NCBI RefSeq assembly: GCF_019219025.1
Contig: NZ_JAHUWN010000004.1
Coordinates: forward strand, 62,001 to 126,000
Length of the DNA: 64,000 nucleotides
DNA from: Bacillus sp. sid0103
Lineage (GTDB): Bacteria; Bacillota; Bacilli; Bacillales_B; DSM-18226
Reading direction: 5' to 3'
The notes under the pieces were generated by a model, which searched no databases, was not told the DNA's origin, and saw only the letters and a list, made by a program, of their open reading frames with translations. Numbering within the stretch: the stretch's first letter is position 1; each line of letters begins with the position of its first letter. A program made the translations under genes and the position numbers. This document shows, piece after piece, positions 46,372-54,993 of this stretch.

Positions 46372-46809
46372 ATGGAAAATAATCAATTAAAACTTGAGAA
46401 CCAAATATGTTTTAAGATTTATTCAACCGAACGTGAAATCACTAAATTATACAGAAATTTATTAGAAGAATTGGATGTAACGTATCCTCAATATTTAGTA
46501 TTATTGGTACTTTGGGAGGAAAAATCGGCGACGGTTAAAGAGCTTGGCCAAAAGTTATTTTTAGATTCGGGAACGTTATCACCTATGCTAAAGCGAATGG
46601 AAGGGAATAATCTTATTGAACGCCGAAGATCAATAGAGGATGAAAGAACGGTCATCATTTCATTAACCAAAAAAGGTGAAGACTTAAAAGATAAAGCTCA
46701 ATGTATTCCTTCAAAATTGCTAGAAAATCTGTCCTTAGACATGAAGGAATTAAAGAATTTAAATCAAACACTATCAACCATTTTAAATAGAATTCAACAG
46801 AAAATATAA
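46372..46809 (+). CDS. ohrR: OhrR-like MarR-family peroxide sensor
   Basis: 145 residues. MarR winged-helix fold (TVKELGQKLFLDSGTLSPML recognition region, then the wing RRRSIEDERTVIISLT). The N-terminal LENQICFKIYS holds the reactive Cys13 of the one-Cys OhrR type, whose oxidation by organic peroxides releases the operator. No second Cys at the usual 2-Cys position. Divergent from its likely target ohrA. Confidence 0.9.
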   Translation: MENNQLKLENQICFKIYSTEREITKLYRNLLEELDVTYPQYLVLLVLWEEKSATVKELGQKLFLDSGTLSPMLKRMEGNNLIERRRSIEDERTVIISLTKKGEDLKDKAQCIPSKLLENLSLDMKELKNLNQTLSTILNRIQQKI

Positions 46810-46846
46810 AGCTCGTTTATAAAAGTAAGTTGCAACAAAAAAATAC

Positions 46847-46879
46847 TAAAGACTCTTACCAGCGCGTAAGAGTCTTTAA
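46847..46879. terminator. bidirectional terminator between ohrR and the TetR gene
   Basis: 13-bp perfect stem TAAAGACTCTTAC / GTAAGAGTCTTTA between two converging genes. Confidence 0.8.
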
Positions 46880-46887
46880 TATAGTCA

Positions 46888-47550
46888 TTAGATGGCTGCC
46901 AGCTTTTTGAGGATGCTTTCCACCATTGCATTAATATCTTCATTTTCCGTGTTTTGCAAGTACTCGGGCTTTAGGACCTGGGTTTTCTTCGCCACATAAT
47001 AATCGAATAGAGCCTGTTTCAATGACAATTCCTCTTCCACTAAAAAGGTTGTATTCACCAATTTCCCTACTACCGTTTCATCCTGAATAATTAAGATGGA
47101 GGGATTCAATTGATTAAAAACTTCTGCATTCATGCCATTTCGATAAAATGTATGAATGGCAGATAGTTGTTCTTTTCTTGATTGCATCTTTTTTTCATAA
47201 AGATGCCTACAGCTTCTTTTTAAATCAGTCAAATATATATCTGAAGCATAAACAGCTGAAAAAACAGCTTGTTCAAACACTTTTTGGAAACGAAGTGGAT
47301 AAGATAACTCTTCATTGGAAATGGTTTGACCCGCTTCATTTATATAATCAATACAGAGATTAGTCAGCTCCAAAATAATGTCTTCCTTCGAAGAAAAGTA
47401 GTTATACAAGGAAGCCCGGCTTAAATTCATCGTTTTTGCGATATCTTGAATGGTAAGGGAAAGGAATCCTTGAATCCGAACGACATGGATTAACTTTTTT
47501 ACATAGGCTTTTCTCATCATCTGTCTTTCATCAGGTGCAATTTTTCTCAA
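46888..47550 (-). CDS. TetR/AcrR-family transcriptional regulator
   Basis: 220 residues. The N-terminal HTH reads LSLTIQDIAKTMNLSRASLY NYFSSKEDI in two stretches, typical TetR. The ligand-binding part is unspecific. Divergent from the nitroreductase/monooxygenase pair; an 11-bp-arm palindrome at 47673-47708 between them is the likely operator, so it probably represses this pair until a quinone- or nitro-type inducer arrives. Confidence 0.85.
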   Translation of the reverse strand: MRKIAPDERQMMRKAYVKKLIHVVRIQGFLSLTIQDIAKTMNLSRASLYNYFSSKEDIILELTNLCIDYINEAGQTISNEELSYPLRFQKVFEQAVFSAVYASDIYLTDLKRSCRHLYEKKMQSRKEQLSAIHTFYRNGMNAEVFNQLNPSILIIQDETVVGKLVNTTFLVEEELSLKQALFDYYVAKKTQVLKPEYLQNTENEDINAMVESILKKLAAI

Positions 47551-47672
47551 ACTACCACTCCCTATATCAGGAAATTATATCATAATCCAATGGTGTTCAT
47601 TCAAATTCTGATATTCCAATTCTTTTCAGTTTACAACTAAAAGAAAGTGGAGTAAGGTTATACGCAGTTAAC

Positions 47673-47708
47673 ATTTTAGACACTTTATAATATTTTTGTC
47701 TAAAATGA
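47673..47708. promoter_or_regulatory. palindromic operator of the TetR regulator
   Basis: CATTTTAGACA and TGTCTAAAATG are perfect 11-bp inverted arms separated by 14 bp, 67 bp before the nitroreductase start; a further TATAGAC half-site follows at about 47737. Confidence 0.7.
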
Positions 47709-47774
47709 ATAAAAGTATTTAAAGAACTCAAATATTATAGACAATACTTAAAACGAAAAGAGGAGAATATAACA

Positions 47775-48422
47775 ATGACTTCTATGACTACAGCACAAAT
47801 AACGAATGATTTTAATAAAATTGTGACAGAACGCCGTTCCATTAAAAATTATGATAAATCCGTAAAAATCAGCTATGAAGAAATGTCAGAGATTCTTACA
47901 TTAGCAACACGTGCTCCTTCTTCTGTTAATATGCAGCCATGGCGCTTTCTTGTGATTGAAAGTCCTGAGGCAAAAGCAACACTTGCCCCACTGGCACGTT
48001 TTAACCAAACTCAAGTTGTAACATCATCAGCAGTTATTGCTGTTTTTGGTGATATGAATAATTTTGAGAAATTTGAAGAAATCTACGGAGCAGCTGTAGA
48101 GAAGGGATTTATGCCTTTAGAAGTAAAAGAAGGAATTCATGCTTCCTTTTCAGGCTATTTTGAAACGATTTCACGTGAAGATTTGAAAGATGTTGTTTTA
48201 GTGGATGGCGGACTTGTATCCATGCAGTTAATGCTGGCTGCCCGCGCTTATGGATACGATACAAATCCAATCGGCGGATATGAAAAAGACAAAATTGCAG
48301 AAGCATTTGGATTGGATAAAGACCGTTATGTTCCGGTTATGTTAATCTCAATTGGTAAAGCAGCAGATAACGGACATCCATCAGTCCGTCTGCCTATTGA
48401 TCAAGTCGCGCAATGGAAGTAA
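47775..48422 (+). CDS. nitroreductase-family flavoprotein
   Basis: 215 residues. TERRSIKNYDKSV and APSSVNMQPWRFLVIESPE are the FMN-binding motifs of NAD(P)H nitroreductases; the C-terminal GYDTNPIGGYEKDKI and VMLISIGKA complete the fold. Reduces nitro compounds, quinones or similar with FMN. AGAGGAG precedes the ATG. First gene of a two-gene unit with the following monooxygenase-like gene, 32 bp apart, under the divergent TetR regulator. Confidence 0.88.
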   Translation: MTSMTTAQITNDFNKIVTERRSIKNYDKSVKISYEEMSEILTLATRAPSSVNMQPWRFLVIESPEAKATLAPLARFNQTQVVTSSAVIAVFGDMNNFEKFEEIYGAAVEKGFMPLEVKEGIHASFSGYFETISREDLKDVVLVDGGLVSMQLMLAARAYGYDTNPIGGYEKDKIAEAFGLDKDRYVPVMLISIGKAADNGHPSVRLPIDQVAQWK

Positions 48423-48454
48423 TGAAATTTAAAGTAAGAAGGGATTGACGTTCG

Positions 48455-48751
48455 ATGATTATTATTCATGCAACATTCCATATAAATCCAGCGAAACAGG
48501 ATTTGTTTCTAGAGGAAATTCAGCCGTTAATTGCTGCCTCAAGAGAAGAAAACGGAAATATTTCATATCGCCTTCAAAAAGATACAGAAAACGAAAATGT
48601 ATTTACGATGGTGGAAGTTTGGCAGGATATGCAAGCTGTTGCCAATCATAACTCAAGCGAGCACTTTACCAAGTTCGTAGCAAATGCAAAGAACTTTTTG
48701 ACTGCACCATTAGAGGTTAAAGCATTTGAGGGGCATCCATTAAAATTATAG
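48455..48751 (+). CDS. antibiotic-biosynthesis-monooxygenase-like (quinol monooxygenase) protein
   Basis: 98 residues, one ABM domain: IIIHATFHINPAKQDLF, then SYRLQKDTENENVFTMVEVW and NHNSSEHFTKF. The ferredoxin-like dimeric fold of YgiN-type quinol monooxygenases. With the nitroreductase it probably handles quinones or related electrophiles. Confidence 0.85.
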   Translation: MIIIHATFHINPAKQDLFLEEIQPLIAASREENGNISYRLQKDTENENVFTMVEVWQDMQAVANHNSSEHFTKFVANAKNFLTAPLEVKAFEGHPLKL

Positions 48752-48820
48752 ATTTCGGCTTCTTAATATCGTTAAAATTTTTAAACTATAATCCAAGTAA
48801 TAGATTTTGAATTTAAAAAA

Positions 48821-48848
48821 GAGACAATCGCCCGAATGATTGTCTCTT
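48821..48848. terminator. bidirectional terminator
   Basis: GAGACAATC / GATTGTCTC stem flanked by A- and T-runs between converging genes. Confidence 0.75.
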
Positions 48849-48886
48849 TACTATTTTTAAGGATGAATCTTAATGATTTATCCTTA

Positions 48887-49456
48887 TTAATTATTTACAT
48901 GTACTTTTACACTTTTCTCGATCATGGAAAAGATGTTTTTATGGTTGTTTTTTGCAATTTCCACATAATCACTTGTAACTTTTAGCAAGTCGTTTCGACG
49001 CTCTCTTACATAGTGTACATAATTCTCACTATTTTCCACAAGGTTATTATCAAATCGATCGATTAGATCGAAGGATAATTTAATTGGAGTTAACGCTAGA
49101 TTCTCTACACGATCAGATACATCTCGAAATTGGTCTGTAAGCTCTGGAAAATCAATCTGTAAGACATAATTTTTTTTATTAAGGGCGCTTACACTATCAA
49201 CGATTTCACTGTTGGTCTTTTTAGATTCTTGATAAAGATTTAAAAAAGAATTTCTAAAGTCTTTATTGAACTTAATCGTTTCTTTTACAGTCTTTAGATA
49301 AGCTTCTTCTCCACTTTCTTGTAGTTCCTTTGCCCAATCTAACGATAGTGCGAATTGATTCCATATTGTGTCTACAAATGGCATGACTTGATAACCTTCT
49401 TCCTTAACTTCAGCAGCTTTCTTTACTTGCTCACTTTTTTTTGTCGTTGTACTCAT
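48887..49456 (-). CDS. phaP: PhaP-like polyhydroxyalkanoate granule protein (phasin-like)
   Basis: 189 residues from the ATG at 49456, seven nt after AGAGGAGG. No catalytic motif; an amphipathic helical protein (VDTIWNQFALSLDWAKELQE; LIDRFDNNLVENSENYVHYV) of phasin type. The phaQ-like regulator lies immediately upstream and overlaps by 26 nt, the phaQ-phaP order of Bacillus megaterium-type loci, which is the main reason for the name. It would coat storage granules. The phaRBC genes are not in the window. Confidence 0.6.
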   Translation of the reverse strand: MSTTTKKSEQVKKAAEVKEEGYQVMPFVDTIWNQFALSLDWAKELQESGEEAYLKTVKETIKFNKDFRNSFLNLYQESKKTNSEIVDSVSALNKKNYVLQIDFPELTDQFRDVSDRVENLALTPIKLSFDLIDRFDNNLVENSENYVHYVRERRNDLLKVTSDYVEIAKNNHKNIFSMIEKSVKVHVNN

Positions 49457-49878
49457 TTTCATTCCTCCTCTGGTCATTGGTGCCTTTCTCTATTGGATCC
49501 TTCCTTTTAAATGAAGGGATAAAGAGCTCTAGTAAATTAGAATACATTGTGAAGAATTGATCTAACATTGATTGGTAGATTTCTAATTGATTTGCATATC
49601 CCTTTAAGTATGTAACGCCTACCTCTGTGATTTTGTAACGTCGCTTTGCCGGACCATTTCCCGTAGTATCCCATTCAGATGAAACAAGGTTTTCCTTTTC
49701 AAGCCGACGAAGGAGCCGATATAAGTTTCCTTGATCAATCGTATGAAACCCAAATGTTTCAAGCTTTTGAAATAGCTCGTATCCATGAAGTGACATTCTA
49801 CTAAGAATTAATAATATAAAAGGCAGAACAAAAATTCTTTGATGGTTGAATGGTTTGATTGGCGCTATCTTTTGCCAT
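49431..49878 (-). pseudogene. phaQ: PhaQ-like PadR-family regulator, frameshifted near the N-terminus
   Basis: From the ATG at 49878 (AAGGAG upstream) the frame reads MAKDSANQTIQPSKNF, then changes: VLPFILLILSRMSLHGYELF continues one base later and runs to 49431. An extra T in a T5 run (49830-49834 on the plus strand) causes the shift. The body is PadR-like: HTIDQGNLYRLLRRLEKENL and DTTGNGPAKRRYKITEVG, the PhaQ type that represses phaP until PHB is present. An ATG at 49796 could give a 121-aa product lacking the first helix. Sequencing error or a true mutation cannot be told apart here. Confidence 0.65.
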
Positions 49879-50247
49879 GGGATTATCTCCTTAGTTCTTC
49901 TATATGTGTAATTTACACATATAGGGATATTATGTCAATCATTTTTATTATAAATTACTTAAAATATTTTAAATATTTTTTATGTTATTCCGTTGGCACA
50001 AGAGACGGCTACTACTGATTCAACTGAACAAGATTCGGAAACACCTTGAAAATGGGTCTAACCTAGGAACGTAAAATTTCCATATCGGTTAGACCCTCCC
50101 GATCCATTTAGTGCCAACGCGAACGTACGGAATGATGGGAAGCGTCTTTTGCTTCCTTTTCAGACCGTAGTGATGCCGCCAATATTGAACTAGATCATCT
50201 TCTTTCTAAAATAACCTCTCCTACCGATGTATACGAGACAAAAAAAC

Positions 50248-50268
50248 AACACGCATTTTCAGCGTGTT
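50248..50268 (-). terminator. terminator of the toxin-like gene
   Basis: AACACGC / GCGTGTT stem followed on the minus strand by a GTTTTTTTG tail; the stem reaches the stop codon. Confidence 0.65.
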
Positions 50269-50360
50269 CAAGAATTCTTATCTTTATCATGAAAATTCAA
50301 AACAGCGATTACAAACATGCCAAAACTAAGCATCAAGGACAGAACTTCGAATGTAGCCAT
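50268..50360 (-). CDS. putative holin-like toxin (type I toxin family)
   Basis: 30 residues, MATFEVLSLMLSFGMFVIAV, then LNFHDKDKNS. One transmembrane helix and a charged tail, matching the short Hol_Tox/TxpA-like peptides of Bacilli that insert into the membrane and are normally silenced by an antisense RNA. AAGGAGG lies 9-10 nt before the ATG. Overlapping terminator downstream. I could not identify the antisense promoter. Confidence 0.7.
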   Translation of the reverse strand: MATFEVLSLMLSFGMFVIAVLNFHDKDKNS

Positions 50361-50770
50361 TTATTAATCGCCTCCTTACCCCTATCCTTCCCCGATCCAA
50401 GTTTGTCCCATACCAGGGTATAGAAAAATAAAAAAAGATGCCTACACCTTTATCATTTTTTTTTGTGAAACCTTGCCATTAGATTTTACCTTGATCTCCT
50501 ATCATGACACTTGTCTCCTTTGTTCTTTCTTATGTAAAAGGAATTTTACATATTTTTGTAAGTTTAATAAACGAATTAAATACATATTAAACTTACCATG
50601 TAAACTATATTCCATCAACTGCTTAAAAACATAGTTACTATCCATTCTAGTAAGTTGTTCCGAGACCGTGGAAAAGTATTATAAATAGCAGCAAAGTGTT
50701 GCATTATATAGATTCGTAGACCATGTGGTCGGTTTTTATTGGGGACATTCGGAAGGTTTGCGCACAAAAA

Positions 50771-50806
50771 GCACAACTAGGCTATATAGGCTAGTTGTGC
50801 CTTTTT
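50771..50806 (-). terminator. terminator at the end of the cyclic-amide operon
   Basis: GCACAACTAG / CTAGTTGTGC 10-bp stem with A5 and T5 flanks, 35-70 bp after the last hyuA-like stop. Confidence 0.8.
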
Positions 50807-50840
50807 CTCAATCCCCCTCTAAATAGGTACTCTTTCTTCG

Positions 50841-52436
50841 CTAAATCAACATTTCTTCATCCTGTAAAATAAGTTGCCCGGCTGCTTTTGCTTTAATTCT
50901 TACTACATTTGATGGCACGTATGCCATCGGAACTTCCTCGATATCGATCAACTCTACTGTTGAAGGATCTGCACCGGCGTTGATCGCCTTTTGTTTTACT
51001 TGTTGAGATGCTTCTTGTATGACAGCATCACGACCTTTTCCTTCTGATGAAAACATTTTATCAATTTCACCACTTACTTGGGCAATCGCAGCTCCTAAAG
51101 CATTAGCACAGCCAGAGTTTTCAGGAAGAATAACCTCACTCGCCCCTTTTATATCACCTTGAATCAAAATGGCTCCACCGCCTACAAGGACAACAGGAAC
51201 ATCTTGTTTAGTTGTTTTCATTTTATCGATGGCCTCAGACACCTTTTCTTGAATCACCTCGATTGCTCCATTCCAAACAGCTGGATCAAGACTGCTCACT
51301 CGCGATGGATCACATTCTGGGTGATCAATCTTAACCATCCCTGAAGCAATTAAACAATCAGTTGCGGTTAATGTCGTTCCTCCAAATGCCAAGCTTTCTT
51401 TTGTAATATTATAGCCGACACTATCAGGTCCGACGGAAATGACCCCGTTCTTATTGCGAACGATGCTGCCCCCGCCGATACCGATCGAGATAATATCTGG
51501 CATTCGGAAGTTTGTGCGTACCCCGCCAATATCAACAGCTACTGCCGATTCTCTCGGAAATCCTTTAATTAAGATGCCTACATCGGTAGTTGTCCCACCA
51601 ATATCGCAGACGATGCAGTCCTTCAACTGGCTTAGATGGGCAGCACCACGTATACTATTTGTCGGACCAGAACCAATCGTTAAGATCGGATATTTCTTTG
51701 CATAGTCAATCGACATAAGGGTCCCATCGTTTTGGGCAAAATAAATATTGGCGTTAATATGATAACGGGCAAGCGCGTTTTCAAGTCCAGTGGATACCAT
51801 TTCTGCCACTTTAACGAGGCAAGCGTTAAGCGCAGCAGAATTTTCCCTTTCTAATAAACCGAGACTACCGATTTCAGATGATAGAGTAATAGGAAAGTCC
51901 TGTCCCAGTATTGCTTTGGCCATTTCAACAAATTCCCTTTCATATCGATCGACTACAGGAGAGAAAATGGATGTGACCGCCAATGCTTCTGCCCCTGATT
52001 TTTTTATTTGTTCAAGTACATTTTTACATTCTTCTTTAATGAGGCCCGACTTGTTTAAGGGCCTTCCGTCAAATTCACTGCCGCCATGGATAAAATAATA
52101 TTGATTCCCAACCGCTTCCTTTAAAGAATCCGTCCACGTAAACATCGGTTCTATCGATTTCCCGGCAGGCAAGCATATTCTGACGACCGCTATTTTCGCT
52201 AATCGCTTTTGCTCAATAATGGCGTTCGTTGCATGTGTCGTTCCTAACATTACATATTTAATCTTGTTAAACTCGATTAAAGAGTTGTTCAATACTTCAT
52301 CGAGCGCATTATAAATACCTGATTCCACGTCTGCTGTTGTAGGCGATTTGGTCGAAGCGATGACTCGATTTTCTTGATCCAAAATTACAGCGTCGGTGTT
52401 CGTACCTCCTACATCAATCCCAATTTTATAAATCAT
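50841..52436 (-). CDS. hydantoinase/oxoprolinase (HyuA-type) subunit, copy 1
   Basis: 531 residues. Actin-like ATPase fold of the Hydant_A family: IGIDVGGTNTDAVILDQENR at the N-terminus, GTTHATNAIIEQKRLAKIAV, the phosphate loop VCDIGGTTTDVGILIKG, and IGIGGGSIVR. Enzymes of this family use ATP to open five- or six-membered lactam or imide rings. The start overlaps the DUF917 gene by 4 nt (ATGA), so the two products are made together. It is the last gene of the minus-strand operon, with a terminator downstream. Shorter than full HyuA (about 700 aa), as usual for the DUF917-paired type. Confidence 0.85.
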   Translation of the reverse strand: MIYKIGIDVGGTNTDAVILDQENRVIASTKSPTTADVESGIYNALDEVLNNSLIEFNKIKYVMLGTTHATNAIIEQKRLAKIAVVRICLPAGKSIEPMFTWTDSLKEAVGNQYYFIHGGSEFDGRPLNKSGLIKEECKNVLEQIKKSGAEALAVTSIFSPVVDRYEREFVEMAKAILGQDFPITLSSEIGSLGLLERENSAALNACLVKVAEMVSTGLENALARYHINANIYFAQNDGTLMSIDYAKKYPILTIGSGPTNSIRGAAHLSQLKDCIVCDIGGTTTDVGILIKGFPRESAVAVDIGGVRTNFRMPDIISIGIGGGSIVRNKNGVISVGPDSVGYNITKESLAFGGTTLTATDCLIASGMVKIDHPECDPSRVSSLDPAVWNGAIEVIQEKVSEAIDKMKTTKQDVPVVLVGGGAILIQGDIKGASEVILPENSGCANALGAAIAQVSGEIDKMFSSEGKGRDAVIQEASQQVKQKAINAGADPSTVELIDIEEVPMAYVPSNVVRIKAKAAGQLILQDEEMLI

Positions 52437-53551
52437 TGCGCATTCACCTTTCCTTTATGAATTTCCTCTAATCGTTTGTAGTCGTAATCGTAACCAAAAT
52501 ACCGAGGACCCCACACTTTGAGAGCAGGTTCACTCCTCATAATTTCAGGTGTAGGAATTCCAATACAAACAACTCGGAAACCGTATTTCAGTCCTTCCGT
52601 CGTAATCGGTGATCCTGTCTCCATATCAAGAAAACTAATTAGATCGGGCACCATGGCAACAGGCACTGAATCAATTTCCGCGATCAGGTTCTCATTTTGA
52701 AAATCAACTTGAAGCAGCTTTCCTTCAAATTCGTCGAAGCCTTCGATTTCGGTTTTCCCTCTAACAAATCCATCAGTAGAACGTCTCTCGACATCTACAA
52801 TTTTTCCTTTAAATAAAACAATTGCTTCCCCGTAAATCGATGATTTCGTAACTGCCTTAATTGCTTTAATCGGGTCGATTTTCTGCCGCTGGGCTGTTCT
52901 GACAGCCTTGCCAATCTCCATACATAAAGAAAGCGTGTTTGGAATGGCCGTTCTTTTCACTTCCTCACCGCTCATAATATAATCGGCAATATGCGCAACT
53001 CCGCCCATTCGGACCGCGATTCCCCGCGAAATATGTTCTAACATTTCATTGTCTAGCGTATCAAGCATGACTCGATCGCCCCGTTCATTGTGGAGCCCCA
53101 TTGGTGTTCCTTTGACACCATAAATATGAAATGTTTCCATTTGAAGCTCTGGAAAAGCTCTTCCCATCCCGTCACCATCCACAATCGGAATACCCGCTTC
53201 TGATGCTACAACAAATGGAATCGTTGAATTTAAGCCTCCACATTCAATTGGCATCGTGGCAAATGCCTTTCTACCAGTAAACTCTTCCAGCAGCCTTAAT
53301 GACTTTAATGCTTCATCCCCGTTTGGTATTTTCTCGACCATGATCGTAGGCGCACCCATCATTGCTGTTGGGATGACCGTTTCTTCATCGGGAACTTCAG
53401 AAGGATCCAATAACAAAATTGGGCCGTTTTTCCGTATTGCCTTTTGTACCATTAGCTTCCCGAGATATGGATCTCCTCCTCCTCCTGTACCAAGAATCGC
53501 TGCCCCTACTGCCAAATCTTCAATCTCTTCTTCTCCTATCCATTTCCCCAT
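52433..53551 (-). CDS. DUF917-family protein, copy 1
   Basis: 372 residues. GEEEIEDLAVGAAILGTGGG with DPYLGKL, TMPIECGGLNS and VDGDGMGRAFPELQMETF are the DUF917 hallmarks. DUF917 proteins are almost always encoded beside HyuA-type subunits and take the place of HyuB. The Gly-rich loop and the DGDGMGR motif probably line an active site. No signal peptide. 28 bp after the permease gene. Confidence 0.85.
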   Translation of the reverse strand: MGKWIGEEEIEDLAVGAAILGTGGGGDPYLGKLMVQKAIRKNGPILLLDPSEVPDEETVIPTAMMGAPTIMVEKIPNGDEALKSLRLLEEFTGRKAFATMPIECGGLNSTIPFVVASEAGIPIVDGDGMGRAFPELQMETFHIYGVKGTPMGLHNERGDRVMLDTLDNEMLEHISRGIAVRMGGVAHIADYIMSGEEVKRTAIPNTLSLCMEIGKAVRTAQRQKIDPIKAIKAVTKSSIYGEAIVLFKGKIVDVERRSTDGFVRGKTEIEGFDEFEGKLLQVDFQNENLIAEIDSVPVAMVPDLISFLDMETGSPITTEGLKYGFRVVCIGIPTPEIMRSEPALKVWGPRYFGYDYDYKRLEEIHKGKVNAQ

Positions 53552-53579
53552 CGAGCATTCTCCTTTGTAAAAAAATTTA

Positions 53580-54899
53580 TTATGCTTGTTTACTAGTTTC
53601 GATGTTTCGTTGGTTCTTAACTAGATCTATCAACTTCATTCCTACATAATAGATAATTCCGCTTATTAAAATGGAATTAAGTGATGGAATTCCTCCTTGA
53701 ATCAAATAACCTCCGGCAAATCCAGCTCCCCATGCAACTAGAGTCATATAATTAATATTTTCACATGATATCGGTAGACTGCCTTGCGCTCTAGTTTCAT
53801 CTAAAACCTTTCGGCTGCGCTTTAGGATGAAGTAATCAATTACCATAATTCCAGCGATAGGTGGTACCCAAATTCCAAGGAAGACAAGGAATTGAACAAA
53901 TTTATCTAGGATTCCAATGATAGACAAAAACGTTCCTAATAAACCAATGATCAATGTCACAAATGCCCGATTTACTTTTCTATTAAAAAGAGTATTAATT
54001 AAATTGGTAATTCCTAAAGAAGAAGAATATAAATTAATATCATTAATTTTTACAGTAGCAAAAGCAACGATGGCGGCACCCAACAAGCCTGTAAGCTGAA
54101 GGACGATTGACATAATATCACTGCTTCCAACCGCATGTGCCATTAACACAGCGATAAGGTTAACCCCAAATTCACCGAGAAACGTACCTATGGTGGCAAT
54201 CCAGAACACATCCTTACCTGACCTGCAATATCTGGTTAAATCAGGAGTTGTTACACAACCTACAATAAATCCGCCTGCTACCATTGTTGTTGCAGCACCT
54301 ATTGTTAATGCAGGACCTGGAGCTGCGGAGGAGATTAAGCTTGGAATCGAATGGTCTTCCAGAACTTTATAAATCCCGTATCCCATAACGATGAGGAAAC
54401 CAGGTACTGCAATTTTTGCTGTCCAACTTAACCACTTGAATCCAAATACTACGATCGCGGTTACAAATAAACCTGTTAGAGCCGCAGCTAACGGAAAGCC
54501 TAGTGCCCCGCCAAGAGCCGCATCTACCCCATTGGCGAATACGCTGTTTTGGACCCCGAACCATCCGGTCAGACTAATCGCAAACACGATACTAATAATG
54601 CCAGACCCATATTTGCCAAAGCCAGTCCATCGGGCCAGTACACTAGTTGAGAGCCCCTCACGCGCTCCTGCAATCCCGAGCATCAAACTGACCACTTGCA
54701 GGATAACACTTCCAAACATCGTTGCCCAGAAAGCTTGCCATAGTGTCATTCCAAAACCAAGGGCTGAACCGAGCATAAATTGCGAAATACACGTAAATGC
54801 CCCAATTCTGACAAGCAAAACTTCCCACATCGGCAGCCGCGCTTCCCTCGGTACCCTTTCAAGCGAATAATCATCGGCATTATTCATTTGTCCTGCCAT
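53580..54899 (-). CDS. NCS1-family permease (CodB-like), copy 1
   Basis: 439 residues, 12 hydrophobic helices, cytosine/purine/hydantoin permease family (Transp_cyt_pur). Motifs: IGAFTCISQFMLGSALGFGM in helix 1, TGFGKYGSGI, the substrate-site segment GWFGVQNSVFANG and TTPDLTRYCRSGKD. Sodium- or proton-coupled uptake of a nucleobase, hydantoin or similar ring. Located between the dipeptidase and a DUF917/HyuA pair, so likely feeds them. Confidence 0.85.
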   Translation of the reverse strand: MAGQMNNADDYSLERVPREARLPMWEVLLVRIGAFTCISQFMLGSALGFGMTLWQAFWATMFGSVILQVVSLMLGIAGAREGLSTSVLARWTGFGKYGSGIISIVFAISLTGWFGVQNSVFANGVDAALGGALGFPLAAALTGLFVTAIVVFGFKWLSWTAKIAVPGFLIVMGYGIYKVLEDHSIPSLISSAAPGPALTIGAATTMVAGGFIVGCVTTPDLTRYCRSGKDVFWIATIGTFLGEFGVNLIAVLMAHAVGSSDIMSIVLQLTGLLGAAIVAFATVKINDINLYSSSLGITNLINTLFNRKVNRAFVTLIIGLLGTFLSIIGILDKFVQFLVFLGIWVPPIAGIMVIDYFILKRSRKVLDETRAQGSLPISCENINYMTLVAWGAGFAGGYLIQGGIPSLNSILISGIIYYVGMKLIDLVKNQRNIETSKQA

Positions 54900-54993
54900 G
54901 CTTAATCATCCTCCCTATCTTTTTAGCGGCAGTAAGCGTTACTTTTTTTTAAATAGCGCCTTTTCCAATGCCTAGCTTTTATAAGTTTAAAAT

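Larger units (their letters stand above)
49879..50840. other. mostly non-coding region with a small toxin-like gene
   Basis: Nearly 1 kb. Contains a hairpin GGGTCTAACC / GGTTAGACCC (50054-50096), the 30-aa toxin-like gene (50268-50360) and the operon terminator at 50771-50800. The rest is AT-rich without a frame. Confidence 0.5.

Noticed and set aside
50110..50125. second sigma-54 -24 element (TGGCAC on the minus strand)
   Set aside because: No TTGC element at the required spacing.
54391..54870. 159-codon plus-strand frame
   Set aside because: Lies fully opposite the NCS1 permease gene; a typical shadow.
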